5,854 nt of DNA. Origin: Hyphomicrobiaceae bacterium UBA2767 (lineage in GTDB: Bacteria > Pseudomonadota > Alphaproteobacteria > Rhizobiales > Methyloligellaceae). The stretch is taken from NCBI GenBank assembly GCA_002352635.1, contig DEIT01000109.1, positions 12,087 through 17,940 on the forward strand. The letters run 5' to 3'. The notes under the pieces are model-generated. The model was not told the origin of the DNA. It worked only from the letters and a program-made list of their open reading frames with translations, and did no database searches. This document shows, piece after piece, positions 1 to 5,822 of the stretch; position 1 is the stretch's first letter; each line of letters begins with the position of its first letter. The translations under genes were made by a program, and so were the position numbers.

Positions 1-6
1 GAAACA

Positions 7-13
7 AAGGAGG
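7..13 (+). promoter_or_regulatory. Ribosome binding site of the solute-binding protein gene
   Basis: AAGGAGG with a 5-nt spacer to the ATG at 19. It is the strongest ribosome binding site of the transporter operon, fitting the high expression expected of a periplasmic binding protein. The promoter lies outside the window. Confidence 0.8.
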
Positions 14-18
14 AAACG

Positions 19-1308
19 ATGATTGGAAGATTCAGGAGAGTGACGAAGGGGCTGGCACTTAGCCTCTTCATGATGTTCGCCTATGCGCAGTCGGCGGTCG
101 CGGTCGAATTGACCATGTACTACCCGGTCGCAGTCGGGGGACCTCTCACGAAAGTGGTTGACGGAATGGTCGCAGAATTCATGAAGGCCAATCCCGACAT
201 CAAGGTGAAAGCCATTTATGCGGGCAACTATAACGACGCCCGCATCAAAGCACTGGCCGCACTGAAGAGCGGACAACCGGCGCAACTGTCAGTGATGTTC
301 TCAATCGATATCTACGAGCTGATCGAGCAGGACGCCATCGTGCCTTTCGATGACATTGTCGAGACGCCGGAAGAGAAGGCCTGGCTTAACAGTTTCTATC
401 CAGCGCTGATGGGCAATGGCCGTACCGGTGGCAAGACCTGGGGCATTCCCTTCCAGCGCTCGACCATTGTCATGTACTACAACAAGGATGCGTTCAAAGA
501 AGCAGGCCTTGATCCCAACAAGCCCCCGGCGACCTGGGACGAGCTTGTTTCCATGGGCAAGAAACTGGTCAAGAAGACCGGCGACAAGGTGGACCGTTGG
601 GCCATCATGATCCCGTCAACTGGCTACCCGTATTGGATGTTCGGCGCACTCACCATGGAAAATGATCAGGTGCTCATGAACTCCGACGGGAACAAGACAT
701 TCTTCAATGCCACCCCGACTGTTAGTGCGCTCGAGTTCTGGCAGGAACTCGGGGACAAGCATGGGATTATGCCCAAGGGCACAATCGAGTGGGGTACGCT
801 GCGCAAGAATTTCCTCGAGGGCAGGACCGCCATCATGTGGCATTCAACCGGCAATCTGACAGTGGTCAAGAAAAAGGCCAAGTTTGATTTCGGCGTTGCA
901 ATGTTGCCGGCAAACAAACGCCGCGGCACACCAACGGGCGGTGGCAACTTCTATATTTTCAAGAAAACCAAGCCTGAGGAACGCAAGGCCGCAATGAAGC
1001 TCATCCGTTTTCTGACCGAGCCCAAGCGCGCGGCGGAATGGAGCATCAAGACCGGCTACATCGGCACAAGTCCTGCTGCGTACAAGACGCCGGAATTGGA
1101 AAAATACGTCGCAGACTTTCCACCGGCCGCGGTCGCACGCGATCAGCTTGAATTTGCAACGCCCGAGCTTTCCACCTACCAGGCTGGCCGGGTTCGCAAG
1201 CTTCTGGATGACGCTATTCAATCGACATTGACGGGCAAAAAGCCTGCCAAGGATTCTCTGGGGTCTGCACAGACACAATCTGAACGTCTGCTGAAGCGTT
1301 ACCAATAG
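19..1308 (+). CDS. ABC transporter periplasmic solute-binding protein, UgpB-like (family 1)
   Basis: This is the periplasmic capture protein of an ABC importer. The 429-residue product starts with a Sec signal peptide: basic MIGRFRRVTK, a hydrophobic stretch at about residues 11-25, and a likely signal-peptidase I site after AVA at 26-28. No lipobox cysteine is seen. The mature part has the family 1/8 binding-protein layout. Stretches like E. coli UgpB (438 residues) include YYNKDAFKEAGLDP, then PPATWDEL, a glycine-rich GGGNFYIF segment, FLTEPKRAAEWSIKTGYIG, and a C-terminal TGKKPAKDSL region. A perfect AAGGAGG lies 5 nt before this ATG, which fixes the start. Two cognate permease genes follow, separated by a hairpin. 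The segment just after the signal peptide (YYPVAVGGPLTK) differs from the matching E. coli UgpB segment, so the ligand may not be glycerol-3-phosphate. A glycerophosphodiester, other phosphoester or sugar is possible. The family is certain; the substrate is not. Confidence 0.93.
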   Translation: MIGRFRRVTKGLALSLFMMFAYAQSAVAVELTMYYPVAVGGPLTKVVDGMVAEFMKANPDIKVKAIYAGNYNDARIKALAALKSGQPAQLSVMFSIDIYELIEQDAIVPFDDIVETPEEKAWLNSFYPALMGNGRTGGKTWGIPFQRSTIVMYYNKDAFKEAGLDPNKPPATWDELVSMGKKLVKKTGDKVDRWAIMIPSTGYPYWMFGALTMENDQVLMNSDGNKTFFNATPTVSALEFWQELGDKHGIMPKGTIEWGTLRKNFLEGRTAIMWHSTGNLTVVKKKAKFDFGVAMLPANKRRGTPTGGGNFYIFKKTKPEERKAAMKLIRFLTEPKRAAEWSIKTGYIGTSPAAYKTPELEKYVADFPPAAVARDQLEFATPELSTYQAGRVRKLLDDAIQSTLTGKKPAKDSLGSAQTQSERLLKRYQ

Positions 1309-1326
1309 CCGAAGGCTAATGAAATT

Positions 1327-1352
1327 CCGGGGGCGGCATAAGCCGCCTCCGG
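1327..1352 (+). promoter_or_regulatory. Intercistronic GC-rich stem-loop between binding-protein and permease genes
   Basis: The arms CCGGGGGCGGC (1327-1337) and GCCGCCTCCGG (1342-1352) pair over 11 bp around the tetraloop ATAA. Ten pairs are Watson-Crick and one is a G-U wobble (1331/1348). No T-run follows, so it does not look like a full intrinsic terminator. Its place between a binding-protein gene and its permease genes matches the known role of malE-malF type intercistronic hairpins, which protect the upstream mRNA from 3' decay and lower downstream expression. That role here is inferred; partial termination is the alternative. Confidence 0.7.
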
Positions 1353-1387
1353 CATCAAACCATTCGCGACTGCAAACCGGGAGCGCC

Positions 1388-2272
1388 ATGTCCAGCGCCC
1401 ATACAACCAGGAACCAGGTTTACGGCTGGCTGCTGCTGACCCCGGCGGCAATTCTGCTGATTACATTTACGCATTATCCCGCCATCGCCACCCTGGCGCA
1501 GAGTTTCTTTTCCACCGGCACCGTCAGCCGGCCCTCCAAATTCATCGGCCTCGACAACTACCGGTCCATGCTCGAGGACGAGGTGTTCTGGAAGGTGCTG
1601 GAAAACAACATCTGGTACGCGGTCGGCACTATTCCGATCAGCATCGCCATCGCGCTGCTGATGGCTGTGTGGGTGAACGGGAAGCTTCCGCTGCGCGGCC
1701 TGGTGCGCATGAGCTACTTCACACCAACCATCCTGCCGATGATCGCGGTGGCGAATATCTGGCTGTTTTTCTATACGCCGGAAATCGGGTTGCTGGACCA
1801 GGTGGGTGCCTTGTTTGGATTCGCCTCGCACAACTGGCTCGGTGACACCGATACGGTACTGGGTTGCATCATTGCAATTGCCATCTGGAAGGAAGCCGGG
1901 TTTTTCATGATCTTCTATCTGGCGGCGCTGCAGACACTGCCACCGGAACTGGAAGAAGCCGCAAAACTTGAAGGCGCCAGCCGCTGGACGTTTTTCCGCA
2001 GGGTCACGTTTCCCCTGCTGATGCCGACCACGCTGTTCGTGCTCATCAATGCGGTGATCAATTCCTTCAAACTGGTGGATCAGCTCTTCATTCTGACAAA
2101 GGGTGGTCCTGATAATGCGAGTTCACTCCTGCTCTATTACATCTATGAAGCCGCATTCAGCTTCTTCGACCAGAATTACGCATCGACCCTGACAGTCGTG
2201 CTCCTGCTGATGCTCGCCGTAATTGCCATTGGGCAGTTCGTCATCCTCGACAAGAGGATCCATTACAGATGA
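1388..2272 (+). CDS. ABC transporter permease, UgpA/MalF-type (first membrane subunit)
   Basis: This is one of the two inner-membrane subunits that form the import channel. The 294-residue product has about six hydrophobic segments (near residues 13-30, 76-96, 107-129, 157-180, 212-232 and 265-287). It carries the EAA loop that docks the ATPase: LEEAAKLEGAS around 188-198, ending in FPLLMP at 208-213. The family's late signature TKGGPDNAS with YIYEAAFSFF follows (about 237-260). I start at the ATG at 1388, which has GGGAG 4 nt upstream and gives a usual family N-terminus. The in-frame ATG at 1319 would add 23 non-conserved residues encoded by the hairpin, and has no well-spaced ribosome site. 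The stop overlaps the next gene by 4 bp, so the two permeases are probably translationally coupled. Family assignment is firm; UgpA-like substrate class is by similarity only. Confidence 0.93.
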   Translation: MSSAHTTRNQVYGWLLLTPAAILLITFTHYPAIATLAQSFFSTGTVSRPSKFIGLDNYRSMLEDEVFWKVLENNIWYAVGTIPISIAIALLMAVWVNGKLPLRGLVRMSYFTPTILPMIAVANIWLFFYTPEIGLLDQVGALFGFASHNWLGDTDTVLGCIIAIAIWKEAGFFMIFYLAALQTLPPELEEAAKLEGASRWTFFRRVTFPLLMPTTLFVLINAVINSFKLVDQLFILTKGGPDNASSLLLYYIYEAAFSFFDQNYASTLTVVLLLMLAVIAIGQFVILDKRIHYR

Positions 2273-3126
2273 CCGCCGCAAGCCATAGCGCGACCTTGGG
2301 TACGCCAAGGCGAAGACGGTTGAAATTTGGGACCGTCCTGGAGACAGGAGCGGCCTGGCTGTTGGCGCTGCTCTGGTTGTTGCCATTGATCTATGCCTTC
2401 TGGAGCGCTTTCCACCCGTCGGAATATGCGACACGGTTTGATCTCATGGCTCCGCTCACCCTCGACAACTTCCGTGAGGCGTGGTCGCAGGCGCCTTTTG
2501 CCCGCTACTATCTCAACACCTTCATGATGGTGACGTCGATCCTGATCGTGCAGTTCATACTCTGCACGCTCGCCGCCTATGCATTCGCCCGGTTCGAATT
2601 TCGCGGACGCGACTTCGCCTTCGCCCTTGTGCTGGTGCAATTGATGATCATGCCGGAAGTTCTGATTGTCGAAAATTACCGCACCATGAGCCAACTCGGT
2701 CTCGTCGATACGATTACCGGCATTGGCTTGCCCTATATGGCCAGCGCGTTTGGCATTTTCCTGCTTCGCCAGACCTTCAAGACCATTCCCAAGGAACTCG
2801 AGGATGCCGCTCGTGTTGAGGGCTGTGGACCGCTGCAGATCCTATGGAAGGTCTATGTGCCACTCGCCAAACCCACCTATGTTGCCTACGGGCTGGTATC
2901 GGTGAGTTATCACTGGAACAACTTCCTGTGGCCGCTGGTCATCACCAATTCCCAGACGACACGACCCCTGACTGTCGGCTTGGCGATCTTCAGTGCACCG
3001 GAATCCGGCGTCGACTGGCCCATAATCACCGCGGGCACATTGTTGGCGGTAGCGCCGCTGCTCATAGCATTCCTGCTGTTCCAACGTCAGTTTGTTCAAT
3101 CATTCATGCATGCCGGCATCAAATGA
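2269..3126 (+). CDS. ABC transporter permease, UgpE/MalG-type (second membrane subunit)
   Basis: This is the second membrane subunit, expected to pair with the preceding permease. The 285-residue product has a short basic cytoplasmic N-terminus (RRRR at 14-17), then about six membrane segments (near 25-46, 84-107, 115-133, 147-166, 203-225 and 251-270). The EAA loop is LEDAARVEGCG at about 177-187, followed by the helix-ending VPLAKP. The MalG/UgpE C-terminal hallmarks are present: NNFLWPLVIT (217-226), RPLTVGLA (232-239), and the terminal QRQFVQSFMHAGIK. The ATG overlaps the previous stop (ATGA at 2269-2272), with AGAGGA at 2253-2258 as the ribosome site. Its own stop overlaps the next gene in the same way. 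No ATP-binding subunit follows, so the ATPase must come from outside this stretch. Confidence 0.93.
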   Translation: MTAASHSATLGTPRRRRLKFGTVLETGAAWLLALLWLLPLIYAFWSAFHPSEYATRFDLMAPLTLDNFREAWSQAPFARYYLNTFMMVTSILIVQFILCTLAAYAFARFEFRGRDFAFALVLVQLMIMPEVLIVENYRTMSQLGLVDTITGIGLPYMASAFGIFLLRQTFKTIPKELEDAARVEGCGPLQILWKVYVPLAKPTYVAYGLVSVSYHWNNFLWPLVITNSQTTRPLTVGLAIFSAPESGVDWPIITAGTLLAVAPLLIAFLLFQRQFVQSFMHAGIK

Positions 3127-3983
3127 CGGAAATCCTGACCTGGAACATCCAGTGCGGTCTCGGGGTGGATGGTCACGTCGATCTTGATCGGATTGCCACT
3201 GTCATTCGCGCCATGAGCGACCCCGACGTAATCTGTCTGCAGGAAGTTTGCCGCAACATGCCTGAACTCGATAAGGGCGCGAGCGCGGATCAGGTAGCAC
3301 CGCTGACGGAGCTATTTCCCGACCATCAACCCTGGTTCGGTGCCGGGATTGACTTGATCCCCGAAGATGGTGGCGCCGGTCCTCGGCGCAGCTTCGGGAA
3401 TATGATCCTGTCGCGGTTGCCCGTTCTGAGTGTATTTTTCCATCCCCTGCCGCAGCCCGCTGCGGCCGGCGTCAAACACATGCCGCGCCAGGCGACCGAG
3501 GCGAATGTTGCCACTCCAGCCGGGCCGCTTCGCGTCGTGACTACCCATCTGGAATATCACGCGCTGTCTCATCGCATGGCGCAAATCACGCGGCTGCGTG
3601 CACTCCATCGCGAAGCCGCATCGAACATGAAATACCCGCCGGCGCTGGCCAAAGGCCCCTATGCGCCATTGGAGCGTTCTGCCGAGATGGTCTTGTGTGG
3701 TGACTTCAACCTCGAACCGGACTGTGCCGAATATGCGGAGATTTTGGCGTCGCTGGCGGATGGCGCACCACCGATTGAAGACGGGTGGCGATGTGTTCAT
3801 GGCGAACGCCCCCACGATCCCACCTGCGGCATCCACGACCACAAACAATGGCCTGGTGGCGAACACTGCCGCGACTTTTTCTTTATGACGCCTGCAGTGT
3901 GCGCACGGACTAAAGACATTCGCGTCGATGTAGAAACCGATGCCTCTGACCACCAACCGCTGCTCCTCGTTTTGGACGACTGA
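3123..3983 (+). CDS. Endonuclease/exonuclease/phosphatase (EEP) family metal-dependent hydrolase
   Basis: This is a predicted Mg2+-dependent phosphoesterase of the EEP (DNase I-like) fold, 286 residues. The full catalytic set can be read: N8 in TWNIQ, E41 in LQEV, H142 in TTHLEYH, D194 and N196 in GDFNLEP, D251 in RDFFF, and D276-H277 in SDHQPL. GNMILSRLPV (92-101) is the usual EEP core strand. There is no signal peptide, so it should act in the cytoplasm. The reading frame is open upstream to 2844, but that extension lies inside the permease gene out of frame. The ATG at 3123 overlaps the permease stop and puts the first EEP strand at the N-terminus, so I choose it. No clear Shine-Dalgarno is present, so coupling to the permease is likely. 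EEP enzymes cleave nucleic acids, sphingomyelin or inositol phosphates; the substrate here is unknown. From position, hydrolysis of an imported phospho(di)ester, in place of UgpQ, is a reasonable inference. Confidence 0.88.
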   Translation: MTEILTWNIQCGLGVDGHVDLDRIATVIRAMSDPDVICLQEVCRNMPELDKGASADQVAPLTELFPDHQPWFGAGIDLIPEDGGAGPRRSFGNMILSRLPVLSVFFHPLPQPAAAGVKHMPRQATEANVATPAGPLRVVTTHLEYHALSHRMAQITRLRALHREAASNMKYPPALAKGPYAPLERSAEMVLCGDFNLEPDCAEYAEILASLADGAPPIEDGWRCVHGERPHDPTCGIHDHKQWPGGEHCRDFFFMTPAVCARTKDIRVDVETDASDHQPLLLVLDD

Positions 3984-3988
3984 ACAGG

Positions 3989-4010
3989 GAGCCTTGAGCG
4001 AACAGGGCTT
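3989..4010 (+). terminator. Possible weak terminator hairpin after the transporter/hydrolase operon
   Basis: AGCCTTG (3990-3996) and CAGGGCT (4003-4009) pair around the loop AGCGAA, with one G-U pair in plus-strand RNA and a further possible G-U at 3989/4010. The hairpin begins 6 nt after the hydrolase stop, in the convergent gap before acdR. Only TT follows, so this is at best a weak or factor-assisted terminator. Confidence 0.3.
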
Positions 4011-4040
4011 GCCGCGCAGGTTGGACAGAAGCGGCGGCCT

Positions 4041-4502
4041 TCAAAAATCCAGCGGCGCATTATCGATCACCTCTTTCATGACAAAGAAGGTCCGTGTCTG
4101 GCGAACGCCGGGCAGGGCGATCAGTTGCTCGCCATGCAGGTGGTTGAAGTCGGCGATATCACGCACCCGGATCTTGAGAAAATAGTCAAAGTCGCCGGCC
4201 ACCAAGTGACAATCGAGAATGAACGGGAGCTTCGTGATGGAACGCTCAAACGCACCGAAACTTTCAGGCGTCGAACGGTCAAGGACGACACCCACCACGA
4301 CAAGCGCACCCCGGTTGACGCGTTCAGGCGCCACCTCGGCGCGTACCGAGCGCACATACCCTTCCTCAAACAAGCGTTGGGTACGCCGGTGACACGTGGC
4401 TGGACTGACATTGACCTTCTTGGCCATTTCCGCGTTGGAGAGACGCCCATCCACCTGAAGGTAGCGCAAAATCCGCCGGTCAATTCGGTCGAGATCACTC
4501 AT
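4041..4502 (-). CDS. acdR: Lrp/AsnC-family transcriptional regulator, probable AcdR
   Basis: This is a DNA-binding regulator that by position and family should control the divergent ACC deaminase gene. The 153-residue product has the N-terminal Lrp helix-turn-helix (DRIDRRILRYLQ, then LSNAEMAKKVNVSPATCHRR at about 21-40). A C-terminal RAM/AsnC effector-binding domain follows, with HLVAGDFDYFLKIRV (about 99-113) and PGVRQTRTFFVMKEV (131-145). The length is normal for Lrp proteins. I choose the ATG at 4502 (MSDLDRIDRRI), which matches the family start. An in-frame ATG at 4520 would add only MKEPLI and is equally possible, since neither start has a strong ribosome site. The frame is open to 4646, but that longer N-terminus is unlike the family. 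An Lrp-type gene divergent from acdS is the known acdR arrangement in proteobacteria. The gene converges on the hydrolase gene with a 57-bp gap. Confidence 0.9.
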   Translation of the reverse strand: MSDLDRIDRRILRYLQVDGRLSNAEMAKKVNVSPATCHRRTQRLFEEGYVRSVRAEVAPERVNRGALVVVGVVLDRSTPESFGAFERSITKLPFILDCHLVAGDFDYFLKIRVRDIADFNHLHGEQLIALPGVRQTRTFFVMKEVIDNAPLDF

Positions 4503-4562
4503 GATGAGAGGTTCTTTCATTATCGATGCCTGTAACGAGACAATACCCCCATCATCGGCGAA

Positions 4563-4580
4563 TATTGAAGCCGGACAATA
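4563..4580. promoter_or_regulatory. Candidate AcdR (Lrp-type) operator dyad
   Basis: TATTG and CAATA are perfect inverted half-sites separated by 8 bp. The site lies about midway between the two genes, and its right half is part of the repeated GACAATACC. Lrp-family proteins bind short, AT-leaning dyads of about this size. Assignment to AcdR rests on position only. Confidence 0.35.
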
Positions 4581-4649
4581 CCAACTACCGCCCACTTTAG
4601 AGAGCACATTCCAGCGAATTTCCGATAGCCTCTTGCGAATGATCAACTG

Positions 4650-4655
4650 AGGAGG
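4650..4655 (+). promoter_or_regulatory. Ribosome binding site of acdS
   Basis: A perfect AGGAGG lies 10 nt before the acdS ATG, with a second AAGG at 4658-4661 closer in. It supports the start at 4666 and suggests efficient translation when acdS is transcribed. Confidence 0.75.
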
Positions 4656-4665
4656 ACAAGGAAAA

Positions 4666-5679
4666 ATGCTGGATAAGTTCGAGCGCTATCCACTCACTTT
4701 TGGCCCGACTCCGATCGAAAAATTGAGCCGGTTGTCAGAGCACCTTGGCGGCAGGGTTGAACTCTACGCCAAACGGGAGGATTGCAACTCCGGTCTTGCC
4801 TTTGGTGGCAACAAGGTTCGCAAGCTCGAATACATCGTTCCCGATGCCATCGCCTCCAATGCCGACACACTTGTTACCATCGGTGGCGTTCAGTCCAATC
4901 ACACGCGCCAGGTTGCGGCCGTGGCAGCCAAGATCGGTATGAAATGCAGACTGGTGCAGGAAAGCTGGGTTCCGTTCGAAGACGCGGTCTATGACCGTGT
5001 CGGGAATATCCTGATGAGCCGTGTGTTGGGCGCTGAGATTGAGCTCGTCGATGAAGGTTTCGACATCGGTATTCGCGAAAGCTGGGAGAGGGCACTCGAA
5101 GACGTCAAAGCCAAAGGCGGGAACCCGTACCCCATCCCCGCTGGCGCATCGGTGCACAAGTATGGCGGTCTCGGCTACGTCGGATTTGCAGAGGAAGTCC
5201 GCGCCCAGGAGGAAGAGCTCGGCTTCACCTTTGACTACATCATCGTCTGTACGGTTACTGGGTCGACCCATGCCGGTATGCTGGTCGGTTTTGCTAAAGA
5301 CGGACGCGCGAACAAGGTCATCGGCATCGATGCATCAGGAACGCTTGATCAGACCCGCGCGCAGGTGATGGAGATCGCACGCAACACCGCCGAACTGGTG
5401 GAGCTTGGTGGCGAAATCGTTGAAGACGATCTCGTTCTGATCAAGGACTATGCCTACCCGGCCTATGGCGTGCCGTCGGCTGAAACAAATGACGCCATCC
5501 GCCTTGCCGCCCGAACCGAGGGGATGATGACGGACCCGGTTTATGAGGGAAAATCCATGCAGGGCATGATTGATCTGGTGCGCAAGGACTACTTCCCTGA
5601 AGGGTCCCGCATTCTCTACGCCCATCTCGGCGGTGTGCCCGCAATCAACGGATACAGCTACATCTATCGCAACGGCTAG
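4666..5679 (+). CDS. acdS: 1-aminocyclopropane-1-carboxylate (ACC) deaminase
   Basis: This PLP-dependent cytoplasmic enzyme splits ACC, the plant ethylene precursor, into 2-oxobutyrate and ammonia. It gives the bacterium nitrogen and can lower ethylene in a host plant. At 337 residues it is full length for the family (about 338). It reads one residue shorter than the Pseudomonas sp. ACP enzyme before the active site, so numbers shift by one. PLP lysine K50 lies in FGGNKVRK; S77 and N78 are in QSNHTRQ; Y267 is in YPAYGVP; Y293 and E294 are in DPVYEGKSMQGM; and L321 is in AHLGGVPA. E294 and L321 separate true ACC deaminases from D-cysteine desulfhydrases, which carry other residues there. H79 replaces the Gln80 of the Pseudomonas enzyme, and A161 replaces its Cys162, which is not essential. 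The gene is divergent from the Lrp-type acdR. Identification is strong; activity is inferred. Confidence 0.96.
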   Translation: MLDKFERYPLTFGPTPIEKLSRLSEHLGGRVELYAKREDCNSGLAFGGNKVRKLEYIVPDAIASNADTLVTIGGVQSNHTRQVAAVAAKIGMKCRLVQESWVPFEDAVYDRVGNILMSRVLGAEIELVDEGFDIGIRESWERALEDVKAKGGNPYPIPAGASVHKYGGLGYVGFAEEVRAQEEELGFTFDYIIVCTVTGSTHAGMLVGFAKDGRANKVIGIDASGTLDQTRAQVMEIARNTAELVELGGEIVEDDLVLIKDYAYPAYGVPSAETNDAIRLAARTEGMMTDPVYEGKSMQGMIDLVRKDYFPEGSRILYAHLGGVPAINGYSYIYRNG

Positions 5680-5725
5680 TGTTGCCTCTCCCTACGCGGA
5701 AGACACAACGTCGTACCGGCCGCAC

Positions 5726-5742
5726 ATGCCCAGCGAGGGCAT
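5726..5742. other. Small perfect hairpin downstream of acdS
   Basis: ATGCCC and GGGCAT form a perfect 6-bp stem around the loop AGCGA, 46 bp after the acdS stop. No T-run follows on the plus strand. It could add to 3' end formation or mRNA stability, or be chance. Confidence 0.3.
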
Positions 5743-5802
5743 CCGACAGGCCAAATACGCCACTCAAACGCCATTGCCGCGCCAGATCAGCCGGGTCATA
5801 GC

Positions 5803-5822
5803 GGTTTGATTTGAACCTTTTT
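5803..5822 (+). terminator. Possible intrinsic terminator of acdS
   Basis: GGTTT (5803-5807) and GAACC (5813-5817) pair, with one U-G, around the loop GATTT, directly followed by five T (5818-5822). The layout is that of an intrinsic terminator, but the stem is short and has only two G-C pairs. The site is about 120 bp after the acdS stop. Confidence 0.35.

Larger units (their letters stand above)
4503..4665. promoter_or_regulatory. Divergent acdR-acdS regulatory region
   Basis: This gap must hold both the leftward acdR and rightward acdS promoters. It contains an 18-bp dyad TATTG-N8-CAATA (4563-4580) and a 9-bp direct repeat GACAATACC (4539-4547 and 4574-4582, 35 bp apart). It also has three copies of GCGAAT (4558, 4614 and 4635). 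No clean sigma-70 promoter is seen. A weak rightward pair CGGACA (4572-4577) and TTTAGA (4596-4601), 18 bp apart, overlaps the dyad. Lrp-type control from this gap is expected from family knowledge; the exact sites are inferred. Confidence 0.65.

Noticed and set aside
1319..1387. Upstream in-frame ATG giving the first permease 23 extra residues
   Set aside because: The extra part is encoded by the hairpin, lacks a well-spaced ribosome site, and is not part of the permease family; the ATG at 1388 has GGGAG.
844..1389. 181-codon minus-strand open frame opposite the binding-protein gene
   Set aside because: It is antisense to a well-supported gene, has cysteine/arginine-rich low-meaning sequence and shows no family motif.
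3110..3119. Perfect 10-bp palindrome ATGCCGGCAT at the end of the second permease gene
   Set aside because: It lies in coding sequence, has no loop, and encodes part of the conserved MHAGIK C-terminus; most likely codon-driven chance.
2844..3122. N-terminal extension of the EEP hydrolase frame into the permease gene
   Set aside because: It overlaps conserved permease sequence in another frame; the EEP fold begins exactly at the ATG at 3123.
4125..4535. 136-codon plus-strand open frame across acdR
   Set aside because: It is antisense to the clear Lrp-type coding sequence and has no recognisable features.
4503..4646. Extended 201-residue version of AcdR
   Set aside because: The added N-terminus is unlike Lrp proteins and would consume almost the whole acdR-acdS promoter gap.
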